From Phycisphaerales bacterium UBA1910 (GTDB lineage Bacteria > Planctomycetota > Phycisphaerae > Phycisphaerales > UBA1924): a stretch of 50,950 nucleotides of DNA. Location of the stretch: assembly GCA_002337545.1 (NCBI GenBank), contig DDGE01000018.1:1-50950 (forward strand), read 5' to 3'. The notes below the pieces were generated by a model. That model saw only the letters and a program-made list of their open reading frames with translations. It was not told where the DNA came from and did no database searches. Both the position numbers and the translations under genes were made by a program. The stretch's first letter is position 1. Each line of letters starts with the position of its first letter. This document shows positions 40,931 to 49,891 of the stretch, one piece after another.

Positions 40931-42463
40931 TTAGTGCTCGTGACCGGCGGCGCTCTTGCCAAGCTCGGCTTTCATGAGAAAACTGTTACGGATAACGACC
41001 GGTGTGCCGAGAGCGATGTCGTCTCCGACCAGTTCGACGGACACATCGTTTTTTCGACCCAGGCGAACAGCGACGGGCTCGATGCCATCAGCGTCCTGTA
41101 CAAAGACCACCTGTTGACCCTCAAACGTCTGAATCGCATCCAACGGGACGACGCGTGCAACAGGTGTCTGCCTCGTTTCGACTCGGGCCGTGACAAACTC
41201 GCCCGGCTTCCAAGATCGGTCCTGATTGTCGAGGACAACTCGTGCCGAGACCGTCCGTGTTGACTCCGATACAACCGCACTGACATAATCAACTACGCCG
41301 GTCGTGGTTCGATCCCCGGCGTGAACTACCACCTGAAGTCCCTCTGTGATTTGGCCCGCGTATTGGCTATAGACGGAGATATTCAGCCAGACCGTGTCGA
41401 GGTTCGCGATGGTGTAAACCGTTTCGTCGGTGCCAACCCTTTCACCGGGCGTGATGTGCTTTGCGATGATGCGCCCGCCGATCGGAGCGGTCAGCGAGTA
41501 TCGAGCAACATCGACATCAGGATCATCAGTGATGCCGGCGACCTGTTCATGGCTCAACCCGAGTAAGTGGAGCCGCCGTTCCGAGTTATCCACCGATGAT
41601 GAAGCCACGCGGGCCGCTCGTTCGGCCTCTTGAAGTCGGAGTTGGTAGGTGAAGTCGATGTCCTCAAAGGCAGCAAAATAGTCAGCTTGGGTGCTATTGA
41701 AAGCCTCCTGCGCTGCAAGCAGGTCTGACTCCGTGGAAAGACTCTCCTTCTGGAGTTCACGCTCGCGGGCGTAGTTTGCTTCGGCCGCTCGCACTCTCGC
41801 GTAAGCGGAGAGGAGCCGACCCTTGTTCTCGCCGATGCGAAGATCTGCAACTCCCGCTCGCAACTCATCCAGTTCCGGCTCGGATTTCAGCAGATCCAGC
41901 AGCGTTTGCGTGTTCTGGCTGATCGTGCGCTGTCGATTGAGTTCTGCATCAGCGATTGCCTTCGACTGTACTGATTGCAGATAGGCGATCTTCGCCTCGC
42001 CAAGCTCGGGGCTTTCGAGAATGGCGAGCAGGTCACCCTGAACAACAGCATGGCCGAGTAGACCAGAGACCTCCGAAACGATCCCAGGCACCCGCGGGGT
42101 CACATGAAGTACTGCATCCAGGTTCAGGCCGACTTCTGCTGGCAGCGTGATATGCGTCGTTATGGTGCCACCGCTGAGCGGCTGAATCAGAACACCCGCA
42201 CGCTCAAGCTGCTGCGGTGAGAGCTTAATAACGTCCTCGCCATGCTCTTCGTGCCCGTCCTCACTTCCCTCGTCGTGACCATGTGCATCTCCGGCATCGC
42301 TGTGATCATCCGCCTCAGTGCTGCCATGATTGTGCCCATCGCTCTCGGAGTGCCCTGAGTCTTCGGCATGGTCATCGAGCCCACTGCTATCGCCGCAACC
42401 AGCCGTAGCGAAGGCGATGGCAATTAGAGTTAGTGCGAGGAGCGTCTTTGTCAGTGTATTCAT
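40931..42463 (-). CDS. czcB: RND periplasmic adaptor, CzcB type, with His-rich N-terminus
   Basis: 510 aa. Lipoprotein signal with C23 (ATAGC), then about residues 30-77 extremely rich in His, Asp, Glu and Ser (DGHNHGSTEADDHSDAGDAH), a likely periplasmic metal-binding arm. After that: barrel-sandwich hybrid LPAEVGLNLDAVLHVTPRVP, a long coiled coil (about 170-300), then LTAPIGGRIIAKHITPGERV and PGEFVTARVE of the adaptor beta-barrel. Joins CzcA to CzcC. Its ATG overlaps the czcC stop (ATGA), so they are translationally coupled. The rich His arm agrees with zinc, cobalt or cadmium handling. Confidence 0.93.
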   Translation of the reverse strand: MNTLTKTLLALTLIAIAFATAGCGDSSGLDDHAEDSGHSESDGHNHGSTEADDHSDAGDAHGHDEGSEDGHEEHGEDVIKLSPQQLERAGVLIQPLSGGTITTHITLPAEVGLNLDAVLHVTPRVPGIVSEVSGLLGHAVVQGDLLAILESPELGEAKIAYLQSVQSKAIADAELNRQRTISQNTQTLLDLLKSEPELDELRAGVADLRIGENKGRLLSAYARVRAAEANYARERELQKESLSTESDLLAAQEAFNSTQADYFAAFEDIDFTYQLRLQEAERAARVASSSVDNSERRLHLLGLSHEQVAGITDDPDVDVARYSLTAPIGGRIIAKHITPGERVGTDETVYTIANLDTVWLNISVYSQYAGQITEGLQVVVHAGDRTTTGVVDYVSAVVSESTRTVSARVVLDNQDRSWKPGEFVTARVETRQTPVARVVPLDAIQTFEGQQVVFVQDADGIEPVAVRLGRKNDVSVELVGDDIALGTPVVIRNSFLMKAELGKSAAGHEH

Positions 42464-43860
42464 CGGTTCACCTCGTCCGTGGGCTGATCGCCATCACGGG
42501 GTTCACGCCATGGGGCGTTGTGTTGTGTAAGTTCGCGCAGCAAAGCCGCTGCCTCCTGGAGTCGCTGGAGCGCATCGACATACGCAATGCGTGATTCAAC
42601 CACGACCTGCTGTGCATCCAAGAGTCGCAGGTAGTCTGCCTTGCCACGCTCATACGCTTGTCGCGTGAGATCGAGCGTGCGTTCGGCTTTGGGTAGCAGT
42701 TGCTCTCGGTATCGTGTAGCCGCGATTCGGGCCGCTTCATAGGAGGACCACGCCTCCGAGACTTCGGCGAGCAGTTCAAGCTGAATTGCCCGTAGATCCG
42801 CTGCTGCGGAGAGCCGCTCTGCCAGCGCTGATTGGATGCCGCCCTGATTGCGATCGAAGAGCGGGATCTCGATACCAATGCCAAGATCGACTGTGGTTTC
42901 GTTGTCAATATCGGAGTAGCGAGGTCCAAGCGATGCGACTAAATTCGGAATGGCTTCTGCTTTGGCAAGTTTGTGCGCCCGCCGAGCACGCTCAATACCA
43001 ATGCGTGCGACCTCCATCCTAGTGTTTGACTCGATGACACGGGTTGCGATGTCCTCCTGGTTCGGAAACTCGGGTAGATCATCAGCGACTGTCGTAAGCG
43101 GCAGATCAGCGACGTGATCAAGTCCCATGGCTGACGCGAGCCGCCGCATAGATGCGTCCTCTTCGAGACGTGCGGCTTCCAGCTCGATCTCGGCTTGCTC
43201 TTTGACCACTTCTGCACGGAGCCGATCTGGTTCCGTCGCTGCGCCTGCATCAACTTGGGCTGTGGCTGCTTCGAGGAGCCTATCGGCGAGGGCGATCAGA
43301 TCTTGTCTGTTCGCTAGGCGCTCGCGTGCTGCAACGGCCGCGAAATACGACCTTGTCACTCGCGAAGCCACAGCGTATTCCTCAGCCACGAACTCTGCTC
43401 TGGCCACCATTCGATCTGCATCGGCAACGTCTCGGGCGCGACCCAGTTTGCCTCCGAGGATGATCTCCTGCTCCAGCCGGTAGATGGTCTCTCCGCCCGA
43501 TCCGGCATCGGAACCAAGGGCTTCAGCGTCGAATGAGAAAGAAGGATTCGGGTACAGGCCGGCTTGTGTCACACGGCCTGCGGCGACATCAACCTGATAC
43601 CCCGCACGGCGAAGCCTGGGCGTGTTGTTGATTGCAACACGAATCGCGTCATCGACCGTAAGAGCGTCGAGTTCTTCGATTCCCAATGGCGGCCGATCAT
43701 TTGCGTTCTCGGCGGCGTTCTCTGACAGGCGCCTGTCGGAGTCCGCGAACCGATCCTGGAGAGAGCGATATGTCCGATCGTCCCACGAACGATCAAGTGG
43801 CCCAGCGCACGCCCCAAGCAGGAGGCACAGCCCTGGTGTCAAGCCAAATAAGATTTTCAT
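42460..43860 (-). CDS. czcC: TolC-family outer-membrane efflux lipoprotein, CzcC type
   Basis: 466 aa. Lipobox LLGAC with C18. Two long alpha-helical repeats of the OEP family (AGYQVDVAAGRVTQAGLYPN PSFSFDAEA region; later ARIGIERARRAHKLAKAEAI and LTRQAYERGKADYLRLLDAQ) build the trans-periplasmic tunnel. Length usual. Completes the tripartite pump with czcB and czcA. A 78-bp gap separates it from the Cys-containing small gene upstream. Confidence 0.93.
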   Translation of the reverse strand: MKILFGLTPGLCLLLGACAGPLDRSWDDRTYRSLQDRFADSDRRLSENAAENANDRPPLGIEELDALTVDDAIRVAINNTPRLRRAGYQVDVAAGRVTQAGLYPNPSFSFDAEALGSDAGSGGETIYRLEQEIILGGKLGRARDVADADRMVARAEFVAEEYAVASRVTRSYFAAVAARERLANRQDLIALADRLLEAATAQVDAGAATEPDRLRAEVVKEQAEIELEAARLEEDASMRRLASAMGLDHVADLPLTTVADDLPEFPNQEDIATRVIESNTRMEVARIGIERARRAHKLAKAEAIPNLVASLGPRYSDIDNETTVDLGIGIEIPLFDRNQGGIQSALAERLSAAADLRAIQLELLAEVSEAWSSYEAARIAATRYREQLLPKAERTLDLTRQAYERGKADYLRLLDAQQVVVESRIAYVDALQRLQEAAALLRELTQHNAPWREPRDGDQPTDEVNR

Positions 43861-43938
43861 GTGTGGTCCCTGAGTGTTTCGAGGAGGTCAATACCGCTGC
43901 ATGAATGCCGCGATCCTGCTATCGAATCAACTCAGGAC

Positions 43939-44391
43939 TTAAAGAATCAGAACAATGCTAGTCAGAGACAGCCGCATTTGTCGAGGAGGGCCGTCATCGA
44001 TGTGCGACAGGCTTGTCGGAGTCGTAGTTTGCGACCAGACGACTGTTGAAGCCAACTGGAGGAGACTCGGAGTAGCAGGTGAGTCTGCGTTGGACTTACC
44101 TTCACGAGAGCGGTGGTCGGTCACCGCAGGACTGACTTCAATCGGCTCATCGACGCAAGTAGTCTCTCGGCAAGATTCGAGTTCTGGTGCCCTGCGTTGG
44201 TCGCTGGTTTCGGACCGTTCGGGGTCCTGCCCAAGATCGCCACCCGCGCAGCATTGCGATGCTGCCCACTCGATGTGAGACGATCCATCCGAGTCACGAC
44301 AGACGAGTAGCCCCGCAGGGCTTCCCACAACCATTGCCTGGGCCACGAGGAGCATCCAGACTACAGCGAAATGGAACGAACGAGAGGACAT
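43939..44391 (-). CDS. Small secreted cysteine-containing protein at the head of the czc operon
   Basis: 150 aa. Hydrophobic export signal FAVVWMLLVAQAMVVGSPAG. The mature part has Cys at CRDSDG, QCCAGG, SCRETTC and then a Ser/Thr-rich stretch and a hydrophobic end (LSLTSIVLIL). Five Cys suggest metal binding or disulfides. From memory, similar short proteins precede czc-type operons in planctomycetes, but the role is unknown. A TATACT -10-like box lies only about 10 bp before the ATG, so the start could lie further in. Confidence 0.6.
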   Translation of the reverse strand: MSSRSFHFAVVWMLLVAQAMVVGSPAGLLVCRDSDGSSHIEWAASQCCAGGDLGQDPERSETSDQRRAPELESCRETTCVDEPIEVSPAVTDHRSREGKSNADSPATPSLLQLASTVVWSQTTTPTSLSHIDDGPPRQMRLSLTSIVLIL

Positions 44392-44452
44392 CAGTCAAGT
44401 ATAGCCTGTTTGAGTGCCGCGAGTGGTGACTACGAGAGCCGATTGTAGCGGC

Positions 44453-44471
44453 CTTGATCGTGCAGATCAAG
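44453..44471. promoter_or_regulatory. Palindromic operator candidate between czc operon and zntA
   Basis: Perfect CTTGATC-GTGCA-GATCAAG in the 368-bp divergent intergenic region, 62 bp from the czc-side start. It is well placed for a metal-responsive regulator (ArsR or MerR type), although no regulator gene is in the element. The rest of the gap has a 12-codon open frame with a GAGGAG ribosome site at 44660-44698. Confidence 0.5.
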
Positions 44472-44659
44472 ATCGACTCGGAAGGCCTGACACATGAGTC
44501 GGCGTTAGTGGGTTTTCCACACCAACTCACCGGATCGGGGGGGCGTCCTCCTCCGTTCGCGTGGACTCAGAAGAGGACTGTGGTGTCCTGAATTGATCCG
44601 CAGTAGCTAGTCGAGGTCGCATCAGCGCAGCTTCGCGTCCGTCCGACGCCGAGGAGCAT

Positions 44660-44698
44660 ATGATGAAACTCAACGGATTCAGAGGGCTTCAGTCATAG
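44660..44698 (+). other. Possible 12-codon leader ORF before zntA
   Basis: GAGGAG at 44651-44656 is followed by ATGATGAAACTC and a 12-residue frame (MMKLNGFRGLQS) ending 61 bp before the ATPase gene. It could be a leader peptide or the remnant of a lost regulator gene. Evidence is a good ribosome site only. Confidence 0.3.
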
Positions 44699-44759
44699 AC
44701 TCGTTGATCCATGTCAAATACCACCCGAGTCCGCATGGCGCGGATGCCCGAAAGATCAA

Positions 44760-47021
44760 ATGACTAGAAGCACCTTCATGATCCCGTCGATGGACTGCCC
44801 TGCTGAGGAGGCCGTAATCCGCAACCGCCTCAAGTCAGTCAAGGGTGTCGATGAGTTGCACTTTGACCTCTTCAACCGTCGACTGACTGTTTCGCACTCT
44901 CTTTCTGATGAAACGACCATCGTGTCGGCGCTCAAGAGCGTCGGGATGGAGCCCCGCATTGGGAATGCGAAGAACGACCAGGCGGAGCGTGATCGCGAGA
45001 GGCATACTCATGGATCTAGCAATGCCGCTCAGGTAGAAGAAGGAGCGGCGTGCGATCCGGGTGTTCCTTGCGGGACCGATGTCGGTCCTGGAGAAGAGCA
45101 GGCCGAACCAGTCGCAACACGAAAGGAACTGGTCTTACTAGGCATGTCGGGTGTTCTGGCGTTTGCGGCCGAAGGGCTGTACTTCGCCGGAATCAAGGAA
45201 ACCGCGTGGCCCGTAGTTACGCTTGCTATCGCATCGATGCTCTTGGGTGGACTGCCCACACTCAAGAAGGGGCTGGTCGCACTCAAGACACTCACGCTCA
45301 ATATCAACTTCCTCATGACCGTGGCAGTGATCGGCGCGGCGGCGATTGGAGCGTGGCCCGAAGCCGCGATGGTCGTGTTTCTATTCGCTGTCGCGGAACT
45401 GATCGAAGCGCACTCACTCGAACGGGCGAGAGATGCCGTCCGAGGGTTGATGGCCATGGCTCCCGAAGTCGCGAATGTAAAGACTTCCAGTGCGGAGAGT
45501 GCTGACGACTGGAAGACAATTGCAGTGGAATCGGTAGCAGTCGGGTCAATCGTGCGAGTCAAGCCAGGTGAGCGGCTCCCCCTTGACGGCATCGTCGTGG
45601 CTGGCTCGTCAGCGGTGAATCAGGCTCCGATCACCGGCGAGAGCATCCCCGTGGACAAAGCCGTGGACGACCACGTATATGCGGGAAGTATTAACGGAAA
45701 CGGATTTTTAGAGTTCAAGACCACGGGCGGAAAAGACCAGACGACCATTGCACGGATTGTCCGCTCAGTGCAGGAAGCACAGGGTCAGCGAGCACCGACG
45801 CAGCGGTTCGTCGACTCGTTCGCGAAAGTCTATACACCAATAGTTGTAGTGCTGGCGGCACTGATAGCAGTTGTGCCTTGGCTGGTGTTCCAACAGCCAT
45901 TTTCATCCTGGCTCTACAAGGCTTTGGTCTTGCTGGTCATAGCCTGTCCGTGCGCATTGGTGATTTCAACTCCCGTGACGATCGTCAGCGGACTGACGGC
46001 TGCGGCTAAGCGTGGAATCCTCATCAAGGGCGGCGTGTATCTCGAACAGGGTCGGCACCTCACGGTTGTTGCTCTCGACAAGACCGGCACGATCACGGAG
46101 GGCCTACCCAGACTCACGGATGTGACGCCGGTCAATGAGACTGGGGCGATCGTTACCAAGGAAGAAGTCCTTCGCATCGCCGCGAGTATTGACTCGTTGT
46201 CCGATCACCCTGTCGCACGAGCAATCAGTTCTGCCTGGGATGGTAATACGGAACCACTGTTCCGGGTCGAGGAGTTCCGATCGGTCACCGGGCGAGGCGT
46301 ACAGGGTGTTGTCAACGGAGAGATGTACTTCGTTGGCAACCACCGCTTCTTGCACGAACGCGGCGTGTGTACACCTTCGATCGAAGCGAAACTGGAAAGG
46401 CTGGAGATTCAAGGCAAGACAGCTGTTATTCTGTCTTCGTCAAGCGAGGTTCTTGGTTTACTCGCTGTGGCCGACACACCACGTGAGACGAGCATGCAGG
46501 CCATTGTCCGCCTCCATGAAGCGGGAATCCGCGTGGTGATGCTCACCGGAGACAATCAGAAGACTGCAGATGCGATCGCGAAGAAAGTCAGTATCGATAT
46601 TGCACGCGGCGAACTATTGCCAGAAGATAAGCTGAAAACGATTGATGAGCTTCTGGCGCAGCATGGCCAATCAGCCGTCGGCATGGTCGGAGACGGGATC
46701 AATGATGCTCCGGCACTGGCGAAGGCCAGTATCGGCTTTGCGATGGGCGCAGCTGGTACGGACACGGCGATCGAAACCGCTGATGTGGCATTTATGCGAG
46801 ACGACCTCCTCTCGCTGCCCGAGTATGTCTCGCTTTCGCGCCGCACGGCGAGAATGCTCAAGCAGAACATCGGTTTGGCACTAGGTATCAAACTCGTGTT
46901 CTTTGTGCTTGCTATAGCAGGCGTTGCCACGCTTTGGATGGCGGTGCTCGCAGATGTGGGAGCTAGTTTGTTCGTTGTCTTCAATGGACTCCGACTGTTG
47001 AGGTGGCGACCCCGCCAGTAA
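44760..47021 (+). CDS. zntA: Zn2+/Cd2+/Pb2+-exporting P1B-type ATPase, ZntA type
   Basis: 753 aa. One N-terminal HMA-like domain with MDCPAEE (residues 11-17), a Cys-containing linker (EEGAACDPGVPCG), TM6 CPCALVIS near 396, phosphorylation site DKTGT near 440, SDHPVARA near 483, TGDNQKTADAI and MVGDGINDAPALAKA. The last helices contain IKLVFFVLA and LADVGASL, the Lys and Asp of the P1B-2 group (Zn/Cd/Pb), and not the copper signatures. It pumps metal from cytosol to periplasm, where the CzcCBA pump can expel it. The gene is divergent from the czc operon and shares the intergenic operator candidate. Confidence 0.94.
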   Translation: MTRSTFMIPSMDCPAEEAVIRNRLKSVKGVDELHFDLFNRRLTVSHSLSDETTIVSALKSVGMEPRIGNAKNDQAERDRERHTHGSSNAAQVEEGAACDPGVPCGTDVGPGEEQAEPVATRKELVLLGMSGVLAFAAEGLYFAGIKETAWPVVTLAIASMLLGGLPTLKKGLVALKTLTLNINFLMTVAVIGAAAIGAWPEAAMVVFLFAVAELIEAHSLERARDAVRGLMAMAPEVANVKTSSAESADDWKTIAVESVAVGSIVRVKPGERLPLDGIVVAGSSAVNQAPITGESIPVDKAVDDHVYAGSINGNGFLEFKTTGGKDQTTIARIVRSVQEAQGQRAPTQRFVDSFAKVYTPIVVVLAALIAVVPWLVFQQPFSSWLYKALVLLVIACPCALVISTPVTIVSGLTAAAKRGILIKGGVYLEQGRHLTVVALDKTGTITEGLPRLTDVTPVNETGAIVTKEEVLRIAASIDSLSDHPVARAISSAWDGNTEPLFRVEEFRSVTGRGVQGVVNGEMYFVGNHRFLHERGVCTPSIEAKLERLEIQGKTAVILSSSSEVLGLLAVADTPRETSMQAIVRLHEAGIRVVMLTGDNQKTADAIAKKVSIDIARGELLPEDKLKTIDELLAQHGQSAVGMVGDGINDAPALAKASIGFAMGAAGTDTAIETADVAFMRDDLLSLPEYVSLSRRTARMLKQNIGLALGIKLVFFVLAIAGVATLWMAVLADVGASLFVVFNGLRLLRWRPRQ

Positions 47022-47113
47022 GTCGGAGAGCACGGTCACACTTTCACGAAAGGACCCTGCGGAGTCTTGGATTGATTGTCGCTTACACTGGTAACCTCAA
47101 ACGGTCGAGTGTT

Positions 47114-47200
47114 TCACGGCGAAACCAGAATCCGCGTTTCCAGGGCCCAGAGACCGATGTGGGCTGCAAAGAGTTCAACTGGTGTCCTGTCACCCCGATT
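47114..47200 (-). repeat. Right-end repeat A (att core plus recombinase-tail frame)
   Basis: Core TCCTGTCACCCCGA at 47185-47198 preceded by GTTCAACTGGTG. On the minus strand it reads NRGDRTPVELFAAHIGLWAL and on to a stop at 47114-47116. The tail differs from copies B and C in the distal half, so it may be the true right end of the autonomous element. The 372-bp gap 47022-47393 holds this repeat, its terminator and the leader of the first SUMF1 gene. Confidence 0.7.
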
Positions 47201-47214
47201 TTGTGAAAAACAAC

Positions 47215-47243
47215 CCTCTCGGCGTTAACGCCGAGGGGTTTTT
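47215..47243 (+). terminator. Terminator beside right-end copy A
   Basis: CCTCTCGGCG-TTAA-CGCCGAGGGG (one G-U pair) followed by TTTTT. It starts 16 bp after the att core, the same arrangement as behind a tRNA gene. Confidence 0.9.
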
Positions 47244-47393
47244 CATTGGGCGTGCGTCGTTTGGATCTTTGCCGCAAGTGTCTGGAATGTGCAACGCGGG
47301 GTTCGAGGCCCTGTACAAACGGTGACGGTCGTGACCGCGCATCGGTGCTGTCGGCTATCTCATCACCGCAACATCAAGCGAGGTTGCCAATCC

Positions 47394-48428
47394 ATGCGCC
47401 AGCCCAAATATGCCACACTCTGCCTCGTCGCGGTGATTGCTTCGTGCTCAGTAGCTCAAGACCAAGAGCCAAGCGACCGACCGGTTCCACTCAATGTGTT
47501 GAAGGAACGTTCGGAGTATGCGGCTTTGGATAGGCAAGGCGTCGAGGCAGTCGCTCGCGCCGCCGAGGCGTACTGGTCAGATGAGTTCTCGTCATTTACC
47601 TTCGTGCATGTCGAGAACTTTTCCGCGGGAGGTGTATCGCACTGGATGTCGATCTGGCTGCACGACAAGACGGGCCTGGAGTTCGTGCTGGTGCCGGGCG
47701 ATAGATTCCAGATGGGATCGCCGGCGGATGAGGTGGGCCGTCGAGAAGACGAACTCCAGCACTGGGTGACTCTGGATCCATTTCTCATCGCGCGTACGGA
47801 GTGCACACGAGAGGCATGGGCGAATGTGGCCGGATCAGACGCTGCGAAGGAGGCAGGGCTTCGAGGTGCCGTGTATGAAGGGTCGGGGCAGCTTCCGGTC
47901 AGCGGGATTGGCCCAGCGGATGTGGAGATCTGGTGTCGTGAGACAATGCTGACCTTCCCGACCGAGGCACAGTGGGAGTTCATGTGCCGTGGTGGAACGA
48001 CATCTGCTTGGGCAATGGGGCCCGACAAACAAGATCTGGTCAGGTTCGGGAACATTGGCAGTGCCGAGTGCCCGGAAGAGTGGATCAAGATGTCGGGTAT
48101 CACCGAACCATGGCACGACGGTTATGGAGCTGAGCCTGCGGAAGTTGCCAAGTTCGAGTGTAACTCATTCGGTCTCTTTGATGTCCATGGAAACCTCAAC
48201 GAATGGGTGCGGGATTTCTACTACGGCTATGAGCAACCGGCTGAACCCGGAACCGGAGAGCGACACGGAGATTCCGAAGAGCGCATGGCGCGCGGAGGCA
48301 ACTTTGGCGGCGCCGCCTCCGCCGCACGGTCAGCCAAGCGTCTTACTGGCGGGTCAGGTGGATCACCGGGGCAAGGCGGTAATCACGGCTTTGGGTTCCG
48401 ACCATCGCTCGATCTCCGCTTTCGCTAG
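47394..48428 (+). CDS. Secreted FGE/SUMF1-fold protein, copy 1
   Basis: 344 aa, ATG at 47394 with GAGGTTG upstream. Signal MRQPKYATLCLVAVIASCSVAQ; IASC fits a lipobox (Cys18), so a lipoprotein is likely. Residues about 94-340 form a formylglycine-generating-enzyme/SUMF1 fold (C-type-lectin-like): EFVLVPGDRFQMGSP, DPFLIARTECTREAW, FPTEAQWEFMCRGG, NSFGLFDVHGNLNEWVRDFY, ARGGNFGGAASAARSAKR and HGFGFRPSLDL. The C-terminal Cys pair that FGE enzymes use is absent, so it is probably a binding protein, not an oxidase. The residues 27-93 before the domain are unassigned. A second copy follows in a tandem unit. Confidence 0.9.
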   Translation: MRQPKYATLCLVAVIASCSVAQDQEPSDRPVPLNVLKERSEYAALDRQGVEAVARAAEAYWSDEFSSFTFVHVENFSAGGVSHWMSIWLHDKTGLEFVLVPGDRFQMGSPADEVGRREDELQHWVTLDPFLIARTECTREAWANVAGSDAAKEAGLRGAVYEGSGQLPVSGIGPADVEIWCRETMLTFPTEAQWEFMCRGGTTSAWAMGPDKQDLVRFGNIGSAECPEEWIKMSGITEPWHDGYGAEPAEVAKFECNSFGLFDVHGNLNEWVRDFYYGYEQPAEPGTGERHGDSEERMARGGNFGGAASAARSAKRLTGGSGGSPGQGGNHGFGFRPSLDLRFR

Positions 48429-48499
48429 CAACTCCTCAGTCCGCGGGAGCTTGAAGTAGTTGAATTGGCAAGGCGTCCATATGGAAGCGAAGCCACTGT

Positions 48500-48592
48500 T
48501 CAGCAATCCCGAGTCAGGACTAACCGTGTTTCCAGACTCCAGAGACCGATCTCTGCCTGGAAAAGTTCAACTGGTGTCCTGTCACCCCGATT
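48500..48592 (-). repeat. Right-end repeat B (att core plus recombinase-tail frame)
   Basis: Core TCCTGTCACCCCGA at 48577-48590, preceded by GTTCAACTGGTG. On the minus strand the frame NRGDRTPVELFQAEIGLWSL continues to a stop at 48500-48502. It folds as a double hairpin (TTTCCAG/CTGGAAA around CAGAGA/TCTCTG). Exactly 1392 bp from copy A. Confidence 0.7.
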
Positions 48593-48606
48593 CTGTGAAG
48601 AACTAG

Positions 48607-48635
48607 CCTCTCGGCGTGCACGCCGAGGGGTTTTT
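48607..48635 (+). terminator. Terminator beside right-end copy B
   Basis: CCTCTCGGCG-TGCA-CGCCGAGGGG then TTTTT, the same stem as copy A with a different loop. Confidence 0.9.
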
Positions 48636-48785
48636 CATTGGGCGTGCGTCGTTCGGATCTTTGCCGCAAGAGTCTGGAGTGTGCAACGCAGGGTTCGAGG
48701 CCCTGTACAAACGGTGACGGTCGTGGCCGCGCATCGGTGCTGTCGGCCACCTCATCCCCGCAACATCAAGCAAGGTTGCCAATCC

Positions 48786-49820
48786 ATGCGCCAGCCCAAA
48801 TTCGCCACACTCTGCCTCGTCGCGGTGATTGCTTCGTGCTCAGTAGCTCAAGACCAAGAGCCGCGCGACCGACCGGTTACACTCAATGTGTTGAAGGAGC
48901 GTTCGGAGTATGCGGCTTTGGACAAGCAAGGCGTCGAGGCACTCGCACGGACCGCCGAAGCATACTGGTTTGATGAGTTTTCGGGGTTCACCTTCGAGCG
49001 TGTCGAGCATTTTTCCGCGGGAGGTGTATCGCACTGGATGTCGATCTGGCTGCATGACAAGACGGGTCTGGAGTTCGTGATGGTGCCGGGCGGTAGATTC
49101 CAGATGGGATCGCCGGCGGATGAGGTGGGCCGTCGAGAAGACGAACTCCAGCACTGGGTGACTCTGGATCCATTTCTCATCGCGCGTACGGAGTGCACAC
49201 GAGAGGCATGGGCGAAGGTGGCCGGATCAGACGCGGCGAAGGAGGCAGGGCTTCGAGGTGCCGTGTATGAAGGGTCGGGGCAGCTTCCGGTCAGCGGGAT
49301 TGGACCAGTTGATGTGGAGATCTGGTGTCGTGAGACAAAGCTGGCTTTCCCGACCGAGGCGCAGTGGGAGTTTATGTGCCGTGGTGGAACGACATCTGCT
49401 TGGGCAATGGGGCCAGACAAACGAGACCTGATCAGGTTCGGAAACATTGGCAGTGCTGAGTGCCCGGAAGAGTGGACCAAGATGTCGGGTATCACTGAGC
49501 CATGGCACGACGGTTATGGAGCAGAGACTGCAGAAGTTGCCAAGTTTGAGTCTAACTCATTCGGTCTCTTTGATGTCCATGGCAACCTCAACGAATGGGT
49601 GCGGGACTTCTACTACAGCTATGAGCAACCGGCTGAAGCCGGAACCGGAGAGCGACAAGGAGATTCCAAAGAGCGCATGGCGCGCGGAGGCAATTTTGGC
49701 GGCGCCGCGGCCGCCGCGCGGTCTGCCAAGCGTCTCACTGGTGGGTCAGGTGGATCACCGGGGCAAGGCGGCAATCACGGCTTTGGATTCCGACCATCGC
49801 TCGATCTCCGCTTTCGCTAG
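48786..49820 (+). CDS. Secreted FGE/SUMF1-fold protein, copy 2
   Basis: 344 aa, same signal peptide and domain layout as copy 1, with no length change. Substitutions are concentrated in residues about 25-80 (for example EFSGFTFERVEHF for EFSSFTFVHVENF) and scattered at surface-like places later (EWTKM for EWIKM, YYSYEQPAEAG for YYGYEQPAEPG). The C-terminal segment ARGGNFGGAAAAARSAKR is almost unchanged, so the ligand-facing end is not the variable part. The catalytic FGE Cys pair is missing here too. Tandem duplication with moderate divergence suggests an old event or separate acquisition of related units. The frame is open back to 48465, but the ATG at 48786 matches copy 1. Confidence 0.9.
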   Translation: MRQPKFATLCLVAVIASCSVAQDQEPRDRPVTLNVLKERSEYAALDKQGVEALARTAEAYWFDEFSGFTFERVEHFSAGGVSHWMSIWLHDKTGLEFVMVPGGRFQMGSPADEVGRREDELQHWVTLDPFLIARTECTREAWAKVAGSDAAKEAGLRGAVYEGSGQLPVSGIGPVDVEIWCRETKLAFPTEAQWEFMCRGGTTSAWAMGPDKRDLIRFGNIGSAECPEEWTKMSGITEPWHDGYGAETAEVAKFESNSFGLFDVHGNLNEWVRDFYYSYEQPAEAGTGERQGDSKERMARGGNFGGAAAAARSAKRLTGGSGGSPGQGGNHGFGFRPSLDLRFR

Positions 49821-49891
49821 CAAATTCTCAGTCCGAGTGAGCTCAGAGTTGTCGAATTGGCAAGGCGTCCAGATGGAAACAAAGCCACTGT

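Larger units (their letters stand above)
47199..48590 (+). mobile_element. SUMF1 cassette 1 (1392 bp)
   Basis: From just after core A to the end of core B. Contents in order: terminator, about 150 bp leader, one lipoprotein-like FGE-fold gene, about 70 bp spacer, and right-end repeat B. It carries no recombinase of its own. It has the same length as the next unit. Confidence 0.6.

Noticed and set aside
47394..49820. Diversity-generating retroelement targets, since FGE-fold proteins are frequent DGR variable proteins.
   Set aside because: No reverse transcriptase or template repeat is in the window, and the C-terminal segments of the two copies are almost identical.
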